From Mycolicibacter sinensis (GTDB lineage Bacteria > Actinomycetota > Actinomycetes > Mycobacteriales > Mycobacteriaceae): 50,011 nt of DNA. A program made the translations under genes and the position numbers. The notes below the pieces were generated by a model. That model searched no databases. It worked only from the letters and a program-made list of their open reading frames with translations, and was not told the origin of the DNA. Shown in pieces: positions 1-10,392 of this stretch (its first letter is position 1; every line of letters begins with the position of its first letter). The stretch spans positions 1-50,011 of the forward strand of contig NZ_LZJK01000114.1 of NCBI RefSeq assembly GCF_001667945.1. Reading direction: 5' to 3'.

Positions 1-49
1 GCTGCGGGCTCAGGCCGCGGGACAGGGCCCCGGCCACGGGCTGACATAA
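1..49 (+). CDS. Possible 3' end of embC (partial)
   Basis: embC normally lies immediately upstream of embA, so the first bases may be its last codons. Two frames close early: one ends in TAA at 47-49 (residues ending GPGHGLT) and another in TGA at 42-44. Neither short tail can be assigned to EmbC by itself. The distance from either stop to the embA start is about 127-132 bp, somewhat longer than the roughly 85 bp I recall for M. tuberculosis. The call rests on gene order, not on recognised protein sequence, and the frame is undecided. Confidence 0.3.
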   Translation, partial: LRAQAAGQGPGHGLT

Positions 50-175
50 CGCGAGTTGTCGCTCAAAGGCGGGCAACAATCACATATCTGCCGGCTGGCG
101 GCAGGGCAACGAGGACGGCCTCCCCGCGGGGCGGGGTCCCGGCTTCGCGGCTCCCGTCGCATAACATCGAGGCTC
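50..175 (+). promoter_or_regulatory. embA upstream leader
   Basis: This stretch precedes the embA GTG. In M. tuberculosis the embC-embA intergenic region carries promoter mutations linked to ethambutol resistance, so the position is functionally interesting. I see a GAGG just upstream of the GTG that can serve as a weak ribosome binding site, and a GC palindrome (CCCCGCGGGG) near 123-132. I see no convincing -35/-10 pair. Confidence 0.3.
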
Positions 176-3100
176 GTGTCCTCCCCCCACGACCGGCCCA
201 ATTATCGGATCGCCCGGCTGATCGCGGTGGTCGCAGGCATCACCGGCATATTGCTGTGCGGCATCACCCCACTGCTCCCGGTCAAGCAGACCACCGCCAC
301 CATCGCCTGGCCGCAGGGCGTCGACGCCGACGGCCATATCACCGACGTCACCGCTCCCCTGGTGTCCGGCGCCCCTAAAGGCCTCGACATCACCATCCCC
401 TGCTCGGCCATCGCCACCCTGCCGGACAAGGGCGGCCTGGTGCTGTCCACCGTGCCGGCCGGCGGCGTCGACGCCACCGCACACGGTCTGTTCGTGCGGG
501 CCAACAAGACCGCCGTGTTCGCCGCCTACCGCGACCACGTGGCCGCGGCCGCCCCCCGCGACAAGCTCGCCGACTGCGCCCAACTGCACCTGTGGGCCAA
601 CGCCGGCGAGGTCGGCGCGGAGTTCGTCGGCATCCCCGGCGCGGCCGGCACCCTGCCGCCGGAGAACAAGCCGCAGATCGGGGGCCTCTTCACGGAGCTG
701 AAAGTCGGCCCGCAGCCCGGCTTGAGCGCCCACATCGCCGTCGACACCCGGTTCATCACCAACCCCACCATGCTCAAGACCGCCGTGATGGCGCTCGGCC
801 TGATCGCGGTGCTGGCGTCGATCCTGGCCCTGGCGGTGCTGGACCGCCGGCACACCCACCGGGCCCCGCGCAGCTGGCGGCATTGGCTCAAGGCCAATCC
901 CATCACCTGGCTGGCCGACATCGGTGTGCTGGCCACCCTGGCGCTGTGGCACGTCATCGGCGCCATCTCCAGCGATGACGGCTACAACCTGACGATGGCC
1001 CGCAACGTCGCGCACGCCGGCTACGTCGCCAATTACTACCGGTTCTTCGGCGCCAGCGAGGCCCCGTTCGACTGGTATCCCGCACTCCTGGGCCAGTTGA
1101 GCCAGATCAGCACCGCCGGGGTGTGGATGCGCCTGCCGGCGACCGCCGCCGGGATGGCCTGCTGGCTGATCATCAGCCGGGCGATCCTGCCCCGGCTGGG
1201 CCGGCTGTCCGGCAACCGGGTCGCGGTGTTCACCGCCGCGATGATGTTCGCCGCGGCCTGGCTGCCGTTCAACAACGGCCTGCGCCCGGAGCCGCTGATC
1301 GCGCTGGGCACCCTGGTGGTCTGGATGCTGGTCGAGCGCACCATCGCCACCCGCCGGCTGGTGCCGACGGCCTGCGCGGTCGTGGTGGCCGTCTTCACCG
1401 TCACCCTGGCCCCGCACGGGCTGATCGCGCTGGCCCCGCTGCTGACCGGCTCCCGAAAGATCGAAGCGGTGATCCGCACGCGCCGGGGCACCGACGGGCT
1501 GGCCGCTCCGTTGGCGGCGCTGGCCGCGGCGGCCTCGGTGATCGCCGTGGTGGTGTGCCGGTCGCAGACCCTGGCCGCCGTCGCCGAGTCGGCCCGGATC
1601 AAATACGTCGTCGGGCCGACCATCGCGTGGTACCAGGAGTTCCTGCGCTACTACTTCCTGACCGTCGAGGAGAACGTCGACGCCTCACTGACCCGCCGCT
1701 TCGCCGTGCTGGTGCTGCTGTTCTGCATGTTCGCCATGCTGGTGGTGCTGCTGCGGCGCGGCCGGATCACCGGGGTGGCCAGCGGGCCGGCCTGGCGGCT
1801 GATCGGGTCGACGGCGGTGGGCCTGCTGCTGTTGACGTTCACCCCGACCAAGTGGGCGGTGCAGTTCGGCGCGTTCGCCGGGCTGGCCGGGGCGCTGGCC
1901 GCGGTCACCGCGTTCACCTTCGCCCGGGTCGGCCTGCACAGCCGACGCAACATGACGCTCTACGTCACGGCGCTGCTTTTCCTGGTGGCCTGGGCGACCT
2001 CCGGGGTCAACGGCTGGTTCTACGTCGGCGGCTACGGGGTGCCGTGGTTCGACATCCCGCCGGTGATCGCCAGCCGGCCGGTGACGTCGATGTTCCTGGC
2101 GGCTTCGATCGCCACCGGGCTGCTGGCCGGCTGGCAGCACTTCCGGTTGGACTACGCCGGGCACACCGAGGTCACACCGAACCGGCGCAACCGGATCCTG
2201 GCCTCGACACCGCTGTTGGTCGTCGCGAGCCTGATGGTGCTGCTGATGGTCGGTTCGATGGCCAAGGCCGCGGCTGGCCGCTACCCGGCCTACACTACCG
2301 CCCGGGCCAATGCCGAAGCCCTGACGTCGGGCCTGTCCTCGTGCGGCATGGCCGACGACGTGCTGGCCGAACCGGACACCAATGCCGGTCTGCTGCAACC
2401 TGTCCCGGGCCAGACCTACGGTGAGCTCGGCCCGCTCGGCGGCGCCGACCCGTACGGGTTCACCCCTAACGCCGTCGACGACGACCTGACTTCACTGGCG
2501 GTGATCGCCAAACCCGGCGTGCCCAACGCCGACGCCTCACCGAACAAGCCCAGCGCCAACCAGAGCGACGCGGCGGGCACCGCCGGCGGCCGGCTGCCCG
2601 ACGACGCCCCGGCCGGGGTGAACGGCTCCCGGGTGGCGCTGCCGTTCGGCCTGGACCCGGCGGTCACCCCGGTGCTCGGGTCCTACCAGGAGCAGGTGGC
2701 CGCGCACGCCACCTCGGTCTGGTACCGGCTGCCGGAACCGTCGAAAGACCGGGCGCCGATTGTCGTGGTCAGCGCCGCCGGGGCCATCTGGTCGCACGGC
2801 GAGGACGGCAAGCTCGACTACGGCCAGCCGCTCAAGCTGGAGTGGGGTATCAGCGCGCCCGACGGCACCGTGAAGGCACAGGGCGAGGTGGAGCCGATCG
2901 ACATCGGGCCGCAGAACTCCTGGCGCAACCTGCGTTTCCCGCTGGCCTGGGCGCCGCCGGGCACCGACGTGGTCCGCATCGTCGCCAACGACCCGAACCT
3001 GTCCACCGAGCAGTGGATCGCCTTCACCCCGCCGCGGGTGCCGGTGGTCAAGACCATCGGCGAGTTGATGGGCTCGCAGACCCCGGTGCTGATGGACATC

Positions 3101-3442
3101 GCCGTAGCGGCGAACTTCCCCTGCCAGCGGCCGTTCACCGAACACCTGGGCGTCGCCGAACTCCCGGAGTACCGGATCATGCCGGATCACAAGCAGACCG
3201 CGGCGTCGTCGAACCTGTGGCAGTCGGCCGAGGACGGCGGGCCGTTCATGATCACCCAGGCGATGCTGTGGACGACCACCGTCCCGACCTATCTGCGCGA
3301 CGACTGGTATCGCGACTGGGGGGCGGTGGAGGCCTACCACCGGTTGATCCCGGCCAAGACCGCGCCTGATGCACACGTCGAGCAGGGCACCATGACCGTC
3401 ACCGGCTGGAGCCGGCCCGGACCGATTCGAGCACTGCCATGA
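176..3442 (+). CDS. embA: Arabinosyltransferase EmbA
   Basis: EmbA is a GT-C membrane arabinosyltransferase that uses decaprenyl-phospho-arabinose. With EmbB it makes the branched arabinan end of arabinogalactan. The 1088 residues from GTG 176 match the usual length of about 1094. An in-frame ATG at 56 would add 40 low-complexity Arg/Gly residues not found in EmbA, whereas the GTG start gives an N-terminus ([14 protein letters not shown]) that fits the family. An N-terminal membrane segment ([15 protein letters not shown]) is followed by an extracytoplasmic domain, then many membrane helices. The catalytic-loop Asp pair sits in ISSDDGYN at residues 267-268. The C-terminal half is the soluble carbohydrate-binding region. 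The stop overlaps the embB start by 4 bp (ATGA), so the two are translationally coupled. Confidence 0.96.
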   Translation: MSSPHDRPNYRIARLIAVVAGITGILLCGITPLLPVKQTTATIAWPQGVDADGHITDVTAPLVSGAPKGLDITIPCSAIATLPDKGGLVLSTVPAGGVDATAHGLFVRANKTAVFAAYRDHVAAAAPRDKLADCAQLHLWANAGEVGAEFVGIPGAAGTLPPENKPQIGGLFTELKVGPQPGLSAHIAVDTRFITNPTMLKTAVMALGLIAVLASILALAVLDRRHTHRAPRSWRHWLKANPITWLADIGVLATLALWHVIGAISSDDGYNLTMARNVAHAGYVANYYRFFGASEAPFDWYPALLGQLSQISTAGVWMRLPATAAGMACWLIISRAILPRLGRLSGNRVAVFTAAMMFAAAWLPFNNGLRPEPLIALGTLVVWMLVERTIATRRLVPTACAVVVAVFTVTLAPHGLIALAPLLTGSRKIEAVIRTRRGTDGLAAPLAALAAAASVIAVVVCRSQTLAAVAESARIKYVVGPTIAWYQEFLRYYFLTVEENVDASLTRRFAVLVLLFCMFAMLVVLLRRGRITGVASGPAWRLIGSTAVGLLLLTFTPTKWAVQFGAFAGLAGALAAVTAFTFARVGLHSRRNMTLYVTALLFLVAWATSGVNGWFYVGGYGVPWFDIPPVIASRPVTSMFLAASIATGLLAGWQHFRLDYAGHTEVTPNRRNRILASTPLLVVASLMVLLMVGSMAKAAAGRYPAYTTARANAEALTSGLSSCGMADDVLAEPDTNAGLLQPVPGQTYGELGPLGGADPYGFTPNAVDDDLTSLAVIAKPGVPNADASPNKPSANQSDAAGTAGGRLPDDAPAGVNGSRVALPFGLDPAVTPVLGSYQEQVAAHATSVWYRLPEPSKDRAPIVVVSAAGAIWSHGEDGKLDYGQPLKLEWGISAPDGTVKAQGEVEPIDIGPQNSWRNLRFPLAWAPPGTDVVRIVANDPNLSTEQWIAFTPPRVPVVKTIGELMGSQTPVLMDIAVAANFPCQRPFTEHLGVAELPEYRIMPDHKQTAASSNLWQSAEDGGPFMITQAMLWTTTVPTYLRDDWYRDWGAVEAYHRLIPAKTAPDAHVEQGTMTVTGWSRPGPIRALP

Positions 3443-6400
3443 GTATTCGCACCACGCGCCTGGTAGCGATCATCGCCGGCCTGGTCGGCTTCCTGCTGTC
3501 GGTGGCCACCCCGCTGCTGCCGGTGGTGCAGACCACCGCGACGCTGAACTGGCCGCAGCATGGGCAGCTGAACAGCGTTACCGCGCCGCTGATTTCGCAG
3601 ACCCCGATCAGCATGTCGGTGAAGGCGCCGTGCGCACTGGTGCGCGAGCTGCCCGCGGAGGGCGGGACGCTGCTGTCCACCGCCCCGGCCAAGGGCAAGG
3701 ACGCCGCGCTCAACGGGCTGTTCATCAGCGTCACCGAGAAGCGGGTCGACGTCACCGACCGCAACGTGGTGCTGGCCACCGCGCCGCGGGCCAAGGTGGA
3801 AGGCCCCGGATGTACCGACATCGAGGTCACCTCCTCGCACGCCGGAACGTTCGCCACCATCGGCGGGATCACCCAGCGCTACGGCTGGCCAGACCCCAAC
3901 CTGCGCCCGCAGATCGTCGGGGTGTTCACCGATCTGGCCGGTCCCGCACCGGCCGGCCTGGAGCTGACCGCCGACATCGACACCCGGTTCTCCACCAAGC
4001 CGACGGCGCTCAAGCGCGCGGCGATCTACGCGGCGATCCTCGCCACGGTGGTCGCGGTGCTGGCGCTGTGGCGCCTCGACCGGCTCGACGGGCGGCGGAT
4101 GCACCGGCTGATCCCGGCCCGCTGGCGGTTCTTCTCCACTGCCGACGTCGCGGTGGTGCTCGGGTTCGTGGTCTGGTACGTGATCGGCGCGAACTCCTCC
4201 GACGACGGCTACATCCTCGGTATGGCCCGGGTGGCCGACCACGCCGGCTACATGAGCAACTACTTCCGCTGGTTCGGCAGCCCCGAGGACCCCTTTGGCT
4301 GGTACTACAACCTGCTGGCGTTGATGACGCACGTCTCCGATGCCAGCATCTGGATCCGGTTGCCGGATCTGGTCGCCGGGCTGGTGTGCTGGCTGCTGCT
4401 GTCCCGCGAGGTGCTGCCGCGGTTCGGTCCGGCGGTGGCGGCCAGTAAGCCCGCACTGTGGGCGGCCGGGATGGTGCTGCTGGCGGCGTGGATGCCGTTC
4501 AACAACGGCCTGCGGCCCGAGGGCATCATCGCGGTCGGCTCGTTGATCACCTACGTGCTGGTGGAGCGGGCGATCATCTCCAGCCGGCTCACCCCGGCCG
4601 CGTTGGCGATCATCTGCGCGGCCTTCACCCTGGGCATCCAGCCGACCGGGCTGATCGCGGTGGCCGCCCTGCTGGCCGGTGGCCGGCCACTATTGCGGAT
4701 TCTGGTGGGCCGCCACCGTGTTCACGGCACGTGGCCACTGGTGGCGCCGCTGCTGGCGGCTGGCGCGGTGATTCTGACCGTGGTCTTCGCCGACCAGACG
4801 ATCCGGGCGGTGTTGGAAGCCACCAGGGTTCGCACCGCGATCGGCCCGAGTCAGGCCTGGTACACCGAGAACCTGCGCTACTACTACCTGATTCTGCCCA
4901 CCGTCGACGGCTCTCTGTCGCGGCGGTTCGGGTTCCTGATCTGCGCGCTGTGCCTGTTCACCGCGATGTTCATCATGTTGCGCCGCAAGCGGATCGCCGG
5001 GGTGGCCAGCGGCCCGGTGTGGCGGCTGATGGGGGTCATCTTGGCGACGATGTTCTCGCTGATGTTCGCCCCCACCAAATGGGTGCACCACTTCGGGCTG
5101 TTCGCCGCGGTGGCCGGGGCGATGGCCGCGCTGACCACCGTGCTGGTATCCCGGCAGGTGGTGCGCTGGTCGCGCAACCGGATGGCGTTCGCGGCAGCGG
5201 TGCTGTTCCTGCTGGCCCTGTGCTTCGCCACCACCAACGGCTGGTGGTACGTCTCGAGCTACGGGGTGCCGTTCAACGCCGACATGCCGCGGATCGGTGG
5301 AATCACCGTCAGCACAATCTTCTTCGCATTGTTCGCCATCACCGCCGGGTGGGCGGCGTGGCTGCACTTCGCGCCCCGGGACCGCGGCGAGGGCCGGGTG
5401 GCGCGGGCGCTGACCGCCGCACCGGTTCCGGTCGCGGCCGGGTTCATGGTGTGTGTGTTCGTGGCCTCGATGGTGGCCGGCATCATCCGCGAATACCCGA
5501 GCTACTCCAACGGTCTGGCCAACGTGCGCGCCTTCGTCGGCGGCTGCGGGCAGGCCGACAACGTGCTGGTCGAACCGGACCCCAACGACGGCGCGCTGAC
5601 GCCGCTGCCGGGTATGTACGGCGAGCTCGGGCCGCTGGGCGGCAGCGATCCGGTCGGGTTCAGCGCCAACGGGGTGCCAGAGAAGATCGTGGCCGAGTCG
5701 CTGCGGATGTCGATCACCCAGCCGGGCACCGACTACGACTGGGATGCCCCGAAGAAGCTGACGACGCCTGGCATTAATGGTTCCAGGGTCCCTCTCCCTT
5801 ACGGGCTGGACCCGGCCCGGATTCCGCTGGCCGGCAGCTACAGCACCGACGGCCAGCAGGAATCCAAGCTGACCTCCGCCTGGTATGCGCTGCCCCCGGC
5901 CGACGATGCCCACCCGCTGCTGGCGGTGACCGCGGCGGGCACGATCGCCGGCAACAGCGTGCTGAAGGGCTACACCACCGGCCAGCAGGTGCAGTTGGAG
6001 TACGGGCTGCCCGGTCCCGACGGCGCCGTCGTGCCCGGCGGGCGCCTGGTGCCTTACGACCTGTTCGGCGAATGGCCGCGGATGTGGCGCAACCTGCGCT
6101 ATCCGCGAGCGCAGATCCCCGCCGACGCCGTCGCGGTTCGCATTGTGGCTTCTGACAAGTCGCTGAACCCGCGGGACTGGATCGCGTTCACGCCGCCGCG
6201 GCTGCCCGAGGTCAAGACCATTCAGGAGTACATCGGCTCCGACCAGCCGGTGCTGCTGGACTGGGCGGTGGGCCTGGCGTTCCCGTGTCAGCACCCGATG
6301 CTGCACGCCAACGGTGTCACCGAGGTGCCCAAGTACCGGATCACCCCGGACTACAACGCCAAGAAGCAGGACACCGACACCTGGCAGGACGGGGTCAACG

Positions 6401-6597
6401 GCGGGCTGCTGGGCATCTCCGACATGCTGCTGCGGGCGCACGTGATGGCCACCTACCTCAACCATGACTGGGGCCGGGACTGGGGCTCGCTGCGCAAGTT
6501 CGACGAGGTCACGCCGGCCTCGCCCGCGGAGCTGGAGCTGGGCAGTGCGACCCGCAGCGGCTGGTGGTCACCCGGGGAGATCCGCATCAAGGCCTGA
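3439..6597 (+). CDS. embB: Arabinosyltransferase EmbB
   Basis: EmbB is the second GT-C arabinosyltransferase of arabinogalactan synthesis, the partner of EmbA and the main ethambutol target. It has 1052 residues, against about 1098 in M. tuberculosis. The difference comes from a shorter N-terminus and from loss of the cytoplasmic linker before the motif [12 protein letters not shown]. The catalytic Asp aligned with D299 of M. tuberculosis is D255, in NSSDDGY. The ethambutol hot-spot residues are wild type: M262 (equivalent to M306), G362 (G406, in RPEGII) and Q453 (Q497, in FADQT). The C-terminal region keeps the conserved WGSLRKFD and [13 protein letters not shown] segments. It starts at ATG 3439, overlapping the embA stop. 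No terminator is obvious after its TGA. Confidence 0.97.
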   Translation: MSIRTTRLVAIIAGLVGFLLSVATPLLPVVQTTATLNWPQHGQLNSVTAPLISQTPISMSVKAPCALVRELPAEGGTLLSTAPAKGKDAALNGLFISVTEKRVDVTDRNVVLATAPRAKVEGPGCTDIEVTSSHAGTFATIGGITQRYGWPDPNLRPQIVGVFTDLAGPAPAGLELTADIDTRFSTKPTALKRAAIYAAILATVVAVLALWRLDRLDGRRMHRLIPARWRFFSTADVAVVLGFVVWYVIGANSSDDGYILGMARVADHAGYMSNYFRWFGSPEDPFGWYYNLLALMTHVSDASIWIRLPDLVAGLVCWLLLSREVLPRFGPAVAASKPALWAAGMVLLAAWMPFNNGLRPEGIIAVGSLITYVLVERAIISSRLTPAALAIICAAFTLGIQPTGLIAVAALLAGGRPLLRILVGRHRVHGTWPLVAPLLAAGAVILTVVFADQTIRAVLEATRVRTAIGPSQAWYTENLRYYYLILPTVDGSLSRRFGFLICALCLFTAMFIMLRRKRIAGVASGPVWRLMGVILATMFSLMFAPTKWVHHFGLFAAVAGAMAALTTVLVSRQVVRWSRNRMAFAAAVLFLLALCFATTNGWWYVSSYGVPFNADMPRIGGITVSTIFFALFAITAGWAAWLHFAPRDRGEGRVARALTAAPVPVAAGFMVCVFVASMVAGIIREYPSYSNGLANVRAFVGGCGQADNVLVEPDPNDGALTPLPGMYGELGPLGGSDPVGFSANGVPEKIVAESLRMSITQPGTDYDWDAPKKLTTPGINGSRVPLPYGLDPARIPLAGSYSTDGQQESKLTSAWYALPPADDAHPLLAVTAAGTIAGNSVLKGYTTGQQVQLEYGLPGPDGAVVPGGRLVPYDLFGEWPRMWRNLRYPRAQIPADAVAVRIVASDKSLNPRDWIAFTPPRLPEVKTIQEYIGSDQPVLLDWAVGLAFPCQHPMLHANGVTEVPKYRITPDYNAKKQDTDTWQDGVNGGLLGISDMLLRAHVMATYLNHDWGRDWGSLRKFDEVTPASPAELELGSATRSGWWSPGEIRIKA

Positions 6598-6629
6598 CCC
6601 CGCGCCCTGGGCTCGCGACCCCTGGCGGC

Positions 6630-6929
6630 TCAGAACAGGTAGATCACGAAGATCGTCGCGATCAACGCGGCCAGCCAGCCGTCGGTGGCACGTCTGAGTC
6701 AGGGCGGCGCGGTATGGACTTCCATGAAGTGGCCGATGATCATGCGCGACTTGACGAATGTCAGCGCCAGCACCAGCGCGGTGACCGGCACGCTGGCCTG
6801 CGCGATATGCGTGATATGCGCCGGCGCCAGCGTCCAGGATCCGATGGTGATCGCCACCAGCACGAGCCAGACCCGGGTCAACGACCGCTCGGTCTCATGC
6901 CGATGTTGGCGGTAGCCGAAGACCGTCAT
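6630..6929 (-). pseudogene. Broken COX4-type (cytochrome oxidase subunit IV family) small membrane protein
   Basis: Read on the minus strand from ATG 6929, the frame gives a small protein with a charged N-terminus (MTVFGYRQHRHETERSLT). Two hydrophobic segments follow (VWLVLVAITIGSWTLA and ASVPVTALVLALTFVKSRM), then IIGHFMEVHTAPP. This pattern fits the prokaryotic cytochrome c oxidase subunit IV/NorF-like family. A TGA at 6699-6701 interrupts the frame exactly where the family usually has Trp (PPW-LRRA). The same frame then continues for 22 codons with a third membrane segment (GWLAALIATIFVIYLF) to a TGA at 6630-6632. A single TGG-to-TGA change explains the break. Family members usually sit beside a COX3-like gene and a tetR. 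Here only a tetR fragment remains. Confidence 0.6.
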
Positions 6930-7167
6930 GCTCACCTCATCGCGGCCCACGCACCCGGTGATCGTGGCGGTCATCGAGGAACTGGAGCGGGCCCGCGACC
7001 GCGGCGAGATCCCGGCCGAGGTCGACGTCATGCACAACGGCATCTCGTTTCTGGTCGGGCTGTACGCCTTGCTCATCACGATCCCCGAGGCCAAGGAGGT
7101 CCGGGCCCCGGTGATCGAGGAATACCTGACCACCTACCTCTATGGCATGCGGGTGATCAGACCCTGA
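6928..7167 (+). pseudogene. C-terminal remnant of a TetR-family regulator
   Basis: From about 6943 the frame encodes HPVIVAVIEELERARDRGEI, then a helix with MHNGISFLVGLYALL and a tail ending YLYGMRVIRP. These resemble the ligand-binding C-terminal part of TetR regulators. The DNA-binding helix-turn-helix is missing: the frame is closed just upstream (stop ending at 6915), and the sequence before it belongs to the opposing COX4-like gene. The fragment ends 10 bp inside the MFS gene on the other strand. A deletion that removed the N-terminal half is the simplest reading. It is unlikely to be functional. Confidence 0.55.
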
Positions 7168-8695
7168 TCCGGGGCCCGCTGACACCGGCGAGTTGCGGGA
7201 CACCGCGATAGCCGGCGGGCGTGCGCTGCTGTGGCCGGAGGTACTTGTCTACGGCCCATACCCCACCGATCAGCGCGTTTCGGTTCACCCAGGCCGGCCG
7301 CTCCGCGGTCAGGGCGGACAGCTCCCGCTCGAGGACGCCCTGCTCACCGGGAATTCCGGTGCCGCGCAGGGAGTATCCGACTGTCTCCGGCAGGAACCGC
7401 AGCGCCACCAAGCCGATCAAGGCGGCGAATACCAGGTAGGCGGCCGGGAACAACTGCCACCCGGTGCGCTCGATGACGGTGTCGGCAACGACGGGTGCGG
7501 TGCCGCCGAACACCGCCACCGCCGCGTTGTCGGCGATCGCGAAGCCGGCATAGCGCACCTGGGTGGGGAACAGCGCCGGGAAGGTCGCGGCCACCGTCGC
7601 CAGCGGCGCCGCGAAAAGCACACTCAGGACGGTGAAACCCACTAGCGCCCAGGCGAATCCCTGCCCCATCAGCCAGTACATCGGCACGGCCAGCACAGCG
7701 AACCCGAGCAGCGAGCCGCGCCACAGTGGCTTGCGCCCGATCCGGTCCGACCAGGCGCCGGCAAACGGGATGCAGGCCATCATCGCCAGTTCGCCGATCA
7801 GCACCACCGTGGTTCGGCTGCGCTCGTCGAGTCCGGCCGAGGCGTGCAGGTAGGTCGGCTGGTAGGTGACCAGGGTGTAGTCGATGATGTTGAGCACGAC
7901 GAGCAACGCGAATGTCACGGCGATCGGCCGGGTGTAGTTGGTCAGCAGATCCACCAGGCGATCCCACGCCGAACCGGTGATCTCGTCGCAGGCGACGCAC
8001 TCGGCGAAGACCGGCGTCTCTTCCATGCGGCTGCGCAACGCCAGGCCCACCACTCCCAGCGGCAGGGCGAGCAGGAACGGGATCCGCCAGCCCCAGGCCA
8101 CCATCTGCTCGTGGCTGAGCATCGCTTCCAGAGCAAGCACGACCGCGCTGCCGACGACGAACCCGCCGACCGCCCCGAACTCCAGGAAGCTACCGTAGGT
8201 TCCGCGTTTGGCGTCGGGTGCGCTTTCGGCCATAAAGGTTGCGGCGCCGCCGTATTCGCCGCCGGTGGAGAACCCCTGCACCACGCGCAGTGCGATCAGC
8301 AGTCCGGGCGCCCACCAGCCGGCGGTGGCGTAGGTGGGCAACACGCCGATCAGTGTGGTCGCCACCGCGATCAGCGCAATGGTGGCGACCAGCACAGTCT
8401 TTCGCCCGAACCGGTCCCCGATCGGGCCCCAGATCATGCCGCCCAGCGGACGCAACACGAAGGAGACCGCGAAACCGAGCATGGTGCCGAGGTTGCCGAG
8501 CGCGCCCGGAAAGAACGCGCCGGTGAGGTAGGTCGCCACGACGGCGTAGACGCCGTAGTCATACCACTCGGTGGCGTTGCCGACCGCGGACGCCATAATC
8601 GCCTTGCGCAGCACCCGGTTACGTTCATCAGCGACGCTGCGGCGCTTTGCCCCGGCCGGCGCCGGCGGCCGCGGCGCCGGCAACAGTAGGCTCAT
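7157..8695 (-). CDS. MFS transporter, metabolite:H+ symporter (ProP/ShiA-like)
   Basis: A 512-residue major facilitator with 12 predicted membrane segments. It has the MHS-family signature after TM1 (GNATEWYDYGVYAVV), the cytoplasmic GDRFGRK loop between TM2 and TM3, a family-typical VVQGFSTGGEYGGAATFMAE in TM4-5, and a second SDRIGRKPLW loop. MHS members import osmolytes or organic acids such as proline/betaine, citrate, shikimate or alpha-ketoglutarate with protons. The substrate cannot be told here. A 65-residue hydrophilic C-terminal tail follows the last helix. It stands alone between decayed genes and the PE-PPE hydrolase. The ATG start has only a weak GGG upstream. This is an accessory gene relative to the M. 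tuberculosis emb-accD4 interval. Confidence 0.85.
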   Translation of the reverse strand: MSLLLPAPRPPAPAGAKRRSVADERNRVLRKAIMASAVGNATEWYDYGVYAVVATYLTGAFFPGALGNLGTMLGFAVSFVLRPLGGMIWGPIGDRFGRKTVLVATIALIAVATTLIGVLPTYATAGWWAPGLLIALRVVQGFSTGGEYGGAATFMAESAPDAKRGTYGSFLEFGAVGGFVVGSAVVLALEAMLSHEQMVAWGWRIPFLLALPLGVVGLALRSRMEETPVFAECVACDEITGSAWDRLVDLLTNYTRPIAVTFALLVVLNIIDYTLVTYQPTYLHASAGLDERSRTTVVLIGELAMMACIPFAGAWSDRIGRKPLWRGSLLGFAVLAVPMYWLMGQGFAWALVGFTVLSVLFAAPLATVAATFPALFPTQVRYAGFAIADNAAVAVFGGTAPVVADTVIERTGWQLFPAAYLVFAALIGLVALRFLPETVGYSLRGTGIPGEQGVLERELSALTAERPAWVNRNALIGGVWAVDKYLRPQQRTPAGYRGVPQLAGVSGPRIRV

Positions 8696-8940
8696 CGCTG
8701 CCCGTCGCTAAGACACACGCCGTCCCCCTCATCACACCACCAGAGTTCCTCTGGGCGATCCGCGCAGCGGGGAACCACGTTGCGGCCCGTTCATCTGGAA
8801 CCTCGGCGTTCGGCCCTGCATGGGATCGCCTGGGGGAAACGATAATTGGTTTGAGGCGGAAGTTGCGCATGTTGCTGAAGCGTTACGCAACACTTACCTG
8901 CCCGAGACCGGGTATTGGGCGCGTCTCGCGCGGCGGTGCC

Positions 8941-10182
8941 CTAGGACGGGACCGCGAAAAGACCGCCCACGAGCGAGGACCACATCATGTTGGTCAACCC
9001 GGCGAGCAGGTCTGCCACCGACGTGTCGTCCGAGCCCGCGAGGCCCGCAGCGAATCCCGCGTCCAGCAGGCCTGCCAGCGCGGGGTTGTCGACCAGCGCC
9101 GGGATGGCAAAGATGTCGTAGGTCGCCGGGTCCATCACGTCGGCGACGAAGGCATCCCAGCCGGTCTGCGCCGCCTTGGCAAGCGCGTCGGAGACCTCCG
9201 CCCAGTCCATGTCCGGCCCGTCCACCGACACCGGCGTCGGCACGTCGGGCGGGCCGTCATTCCAGCCGTGATCGATGTTGCCGTAGCCCAGATTCACCAG
9301 GATCCGCATGGTGGGTTCCATCAGGTCATAGAGCGGCTGACCGATCACCGGCACGAACAACAGCGGCCACAGCAGCGGCAGATACTCGCTGGGGATCATG
9401 TAGGAGTTGATCAGGCTGTCGGGGCTGGACTCCAGCAGCGTCGCCTCCGCGAGCTGCTCGGGCGTCAGGCCGAGGTACGCGATGTGCTGGGTGGCCAGGC
9501 CCATGATGGCGTTCATGCTGGACAGCAAGTTCATCGGATAGCGCGGGAAGTCGGCGTAGCCGTCGTACTCCAGGGTGTAGATGTCGGTGGGGTACAGGTC
9601 ATTTGGCGTCGGATGACCTAACGTGACCCCGCCCTGCTCCAAGGAGTCGAAGATGCCCGGCATATTGGCGAAGCCCACCAGCATGCCGCCGTTGGGATAC
9701 GCCGAATCGCCGATCAGCACGAAATGCACGGCTGAACTCGGCACGCCGGCGTCATTGAGCTGCTGCATCGCCAGCGTCGTCAGGGCAGCGCTTTGGGAGT
9801 AGCCGAAGACCGTCACCGGATGCTCGGCGTCGGCCTGCCCGTCGGCGAGCAGCCCCTGCACCCGGTCGACCAGGATCTGGGCTCCCTCGGCCAGCGACTT
9901 GTCCAGGTTGTAGGGCGACGCGGGTGTGGTCAGCACCTCGAGTTCGCCGGCGAAGCCGCGGGGCTGCAGAAAGAGCGCATCGACGGTGTCGGCGTACTGC
10001 TGGCTCGGCGTCGGGATCATGCTGGGGCCCATGATCAGCGCGATGTTCGACCCGGCGAGTGAATCGGTGGCGGTCAGCGCAATGCCGGCAGGCGCCACGG
10101 CCGCCGGCACCGACACCGGTATTCCGATGAGACCGGCGGCCAGCGCGACGGTGCCTAAGGCAGCTCGCGGCGCATCAAACAT
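8941..10182 (-). CDS. Secreted PE-PPE-domain serine hydrolase (no PE or PPE domain)
   Basis: A 413-residue protein with a signal-peptide-like N-terminus (LGTVALAAGLIGIPVSVPAAVAPA). A PE-PPE-type alpha/beta hydrolase domain follows: the opening strand NIALIMGPSMIPTPSQQYAD (residues 46-65), the nucleophile elbow VFGYSQSA (Ser129), then FVLIGDSAYPNGG. In M. tuberculosis this domain usually follows a PE or PPE module and has esterase or lipase activity. Here it is exported alone by an apparent Sec signal. The start at ATG 10182 is supported by a GAGGAA six bases upstream. The gene is monocistronic and just downstream (in direction of reading: on the 3' side) of nothing related. Substrate is unknown; lipid ester hydrolysis is inferred from the family. 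Confidence 0.75.
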   Translation of the reverse strand: MFDAPRAALGTVALAAGLIGIPVSVPAAVAPAGIALTATDSLAGSNIALIMGPSMIPTPSQQYADTVDALFLQPRGFAGELEVLTTPASPYNLDKSLAEGAQILVDRVQGLLADGQADAEHPVTVFGYSQSAALTTLAMQQLNDAGVPSSAVHFVLIGDSAYPNGGMLVGFANMPGIFDSLEQGGVTLGHPTPNDLYPTDIYTLEYDGYADFPRYPMNLLSSMNAIMGLATQHIAYLGLTPEQLAEATLLESSPDSLINSYMIPSEYLPLLWPLLFVPVIGQPLYDLMEPTMRILVNLGYGNIDHGWNDGPPDVPTPVSVDGPDMDWAEVSDALAKAAQTGWDAFVADVMDPATYDIFAIPALVDNPALAGLLDAGFAAGLAGSDDTSVADLLAGLTNMMWSSLVGGLFAVPS

Positions 10183-10368
10183 CCAGACTTCCTCGTTGAG
10201 GTCTCACGTCCGCGCGGACACGGGCCGCTGTCGGAATGGATGATTTCAATCACACTCTGTTATGTCAAATTTAGCTTCGCCGGGCGGCGATTCGGCCACT
10301 GACCAGGCGTTTTTTCAGACCGTCAAAACGGCAGACTATGCTAAACTGAGCGTTAACTTAAGGCGCGA
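10183..10368. other. Upstream region of the PE-PPE hydrolase gene
   Basis: No gene is seen. The region is unusually AT-rich for this genome. On the minus strand it has a TTGACA hexamer (plus positions 10263-10268) that could be a -35 element. A small palindrome TGATTtcAATCA lies at 10241-10252, between that hexamer and the hydrolase start, where a repressor could act. Neither is proven. Confidence 0.3.
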
Positions 10369-10390
10369 CCGGCGCGAGCATCCGCGCCGG
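10369..10390 (-). terminator. Hairpin after accD4
   Basis: A perfect inverted repeat, CCGGCGCG / CGCGCCGG, with a 6-base loop, begins 2 bp beyond the accD4 TAG on the minus strand. It is followed by a short T-containing tract rather than a clean poly-U, as is usual for mycobacterial hairpin terminators. It probably ends the fadD32-pks13-accD4 transcript. Confidence 0.6.
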
Positions 10391-10392
10391 CT

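Noticed and set aside
56..175. N-terminal extension of EmbA from ATG 56
   Set aside because: The 40 extra residues are Arg/Gly-rich and unlike EmbA; GTG 176 gives the family N-terminus.
4690..6465. Long open frame of 591 codons opposite embB
   Set aside because: It is a high-GC antisense shadow with His/Arg/Gln-rich composition and no motif; embB is a certain gene on the other strand.
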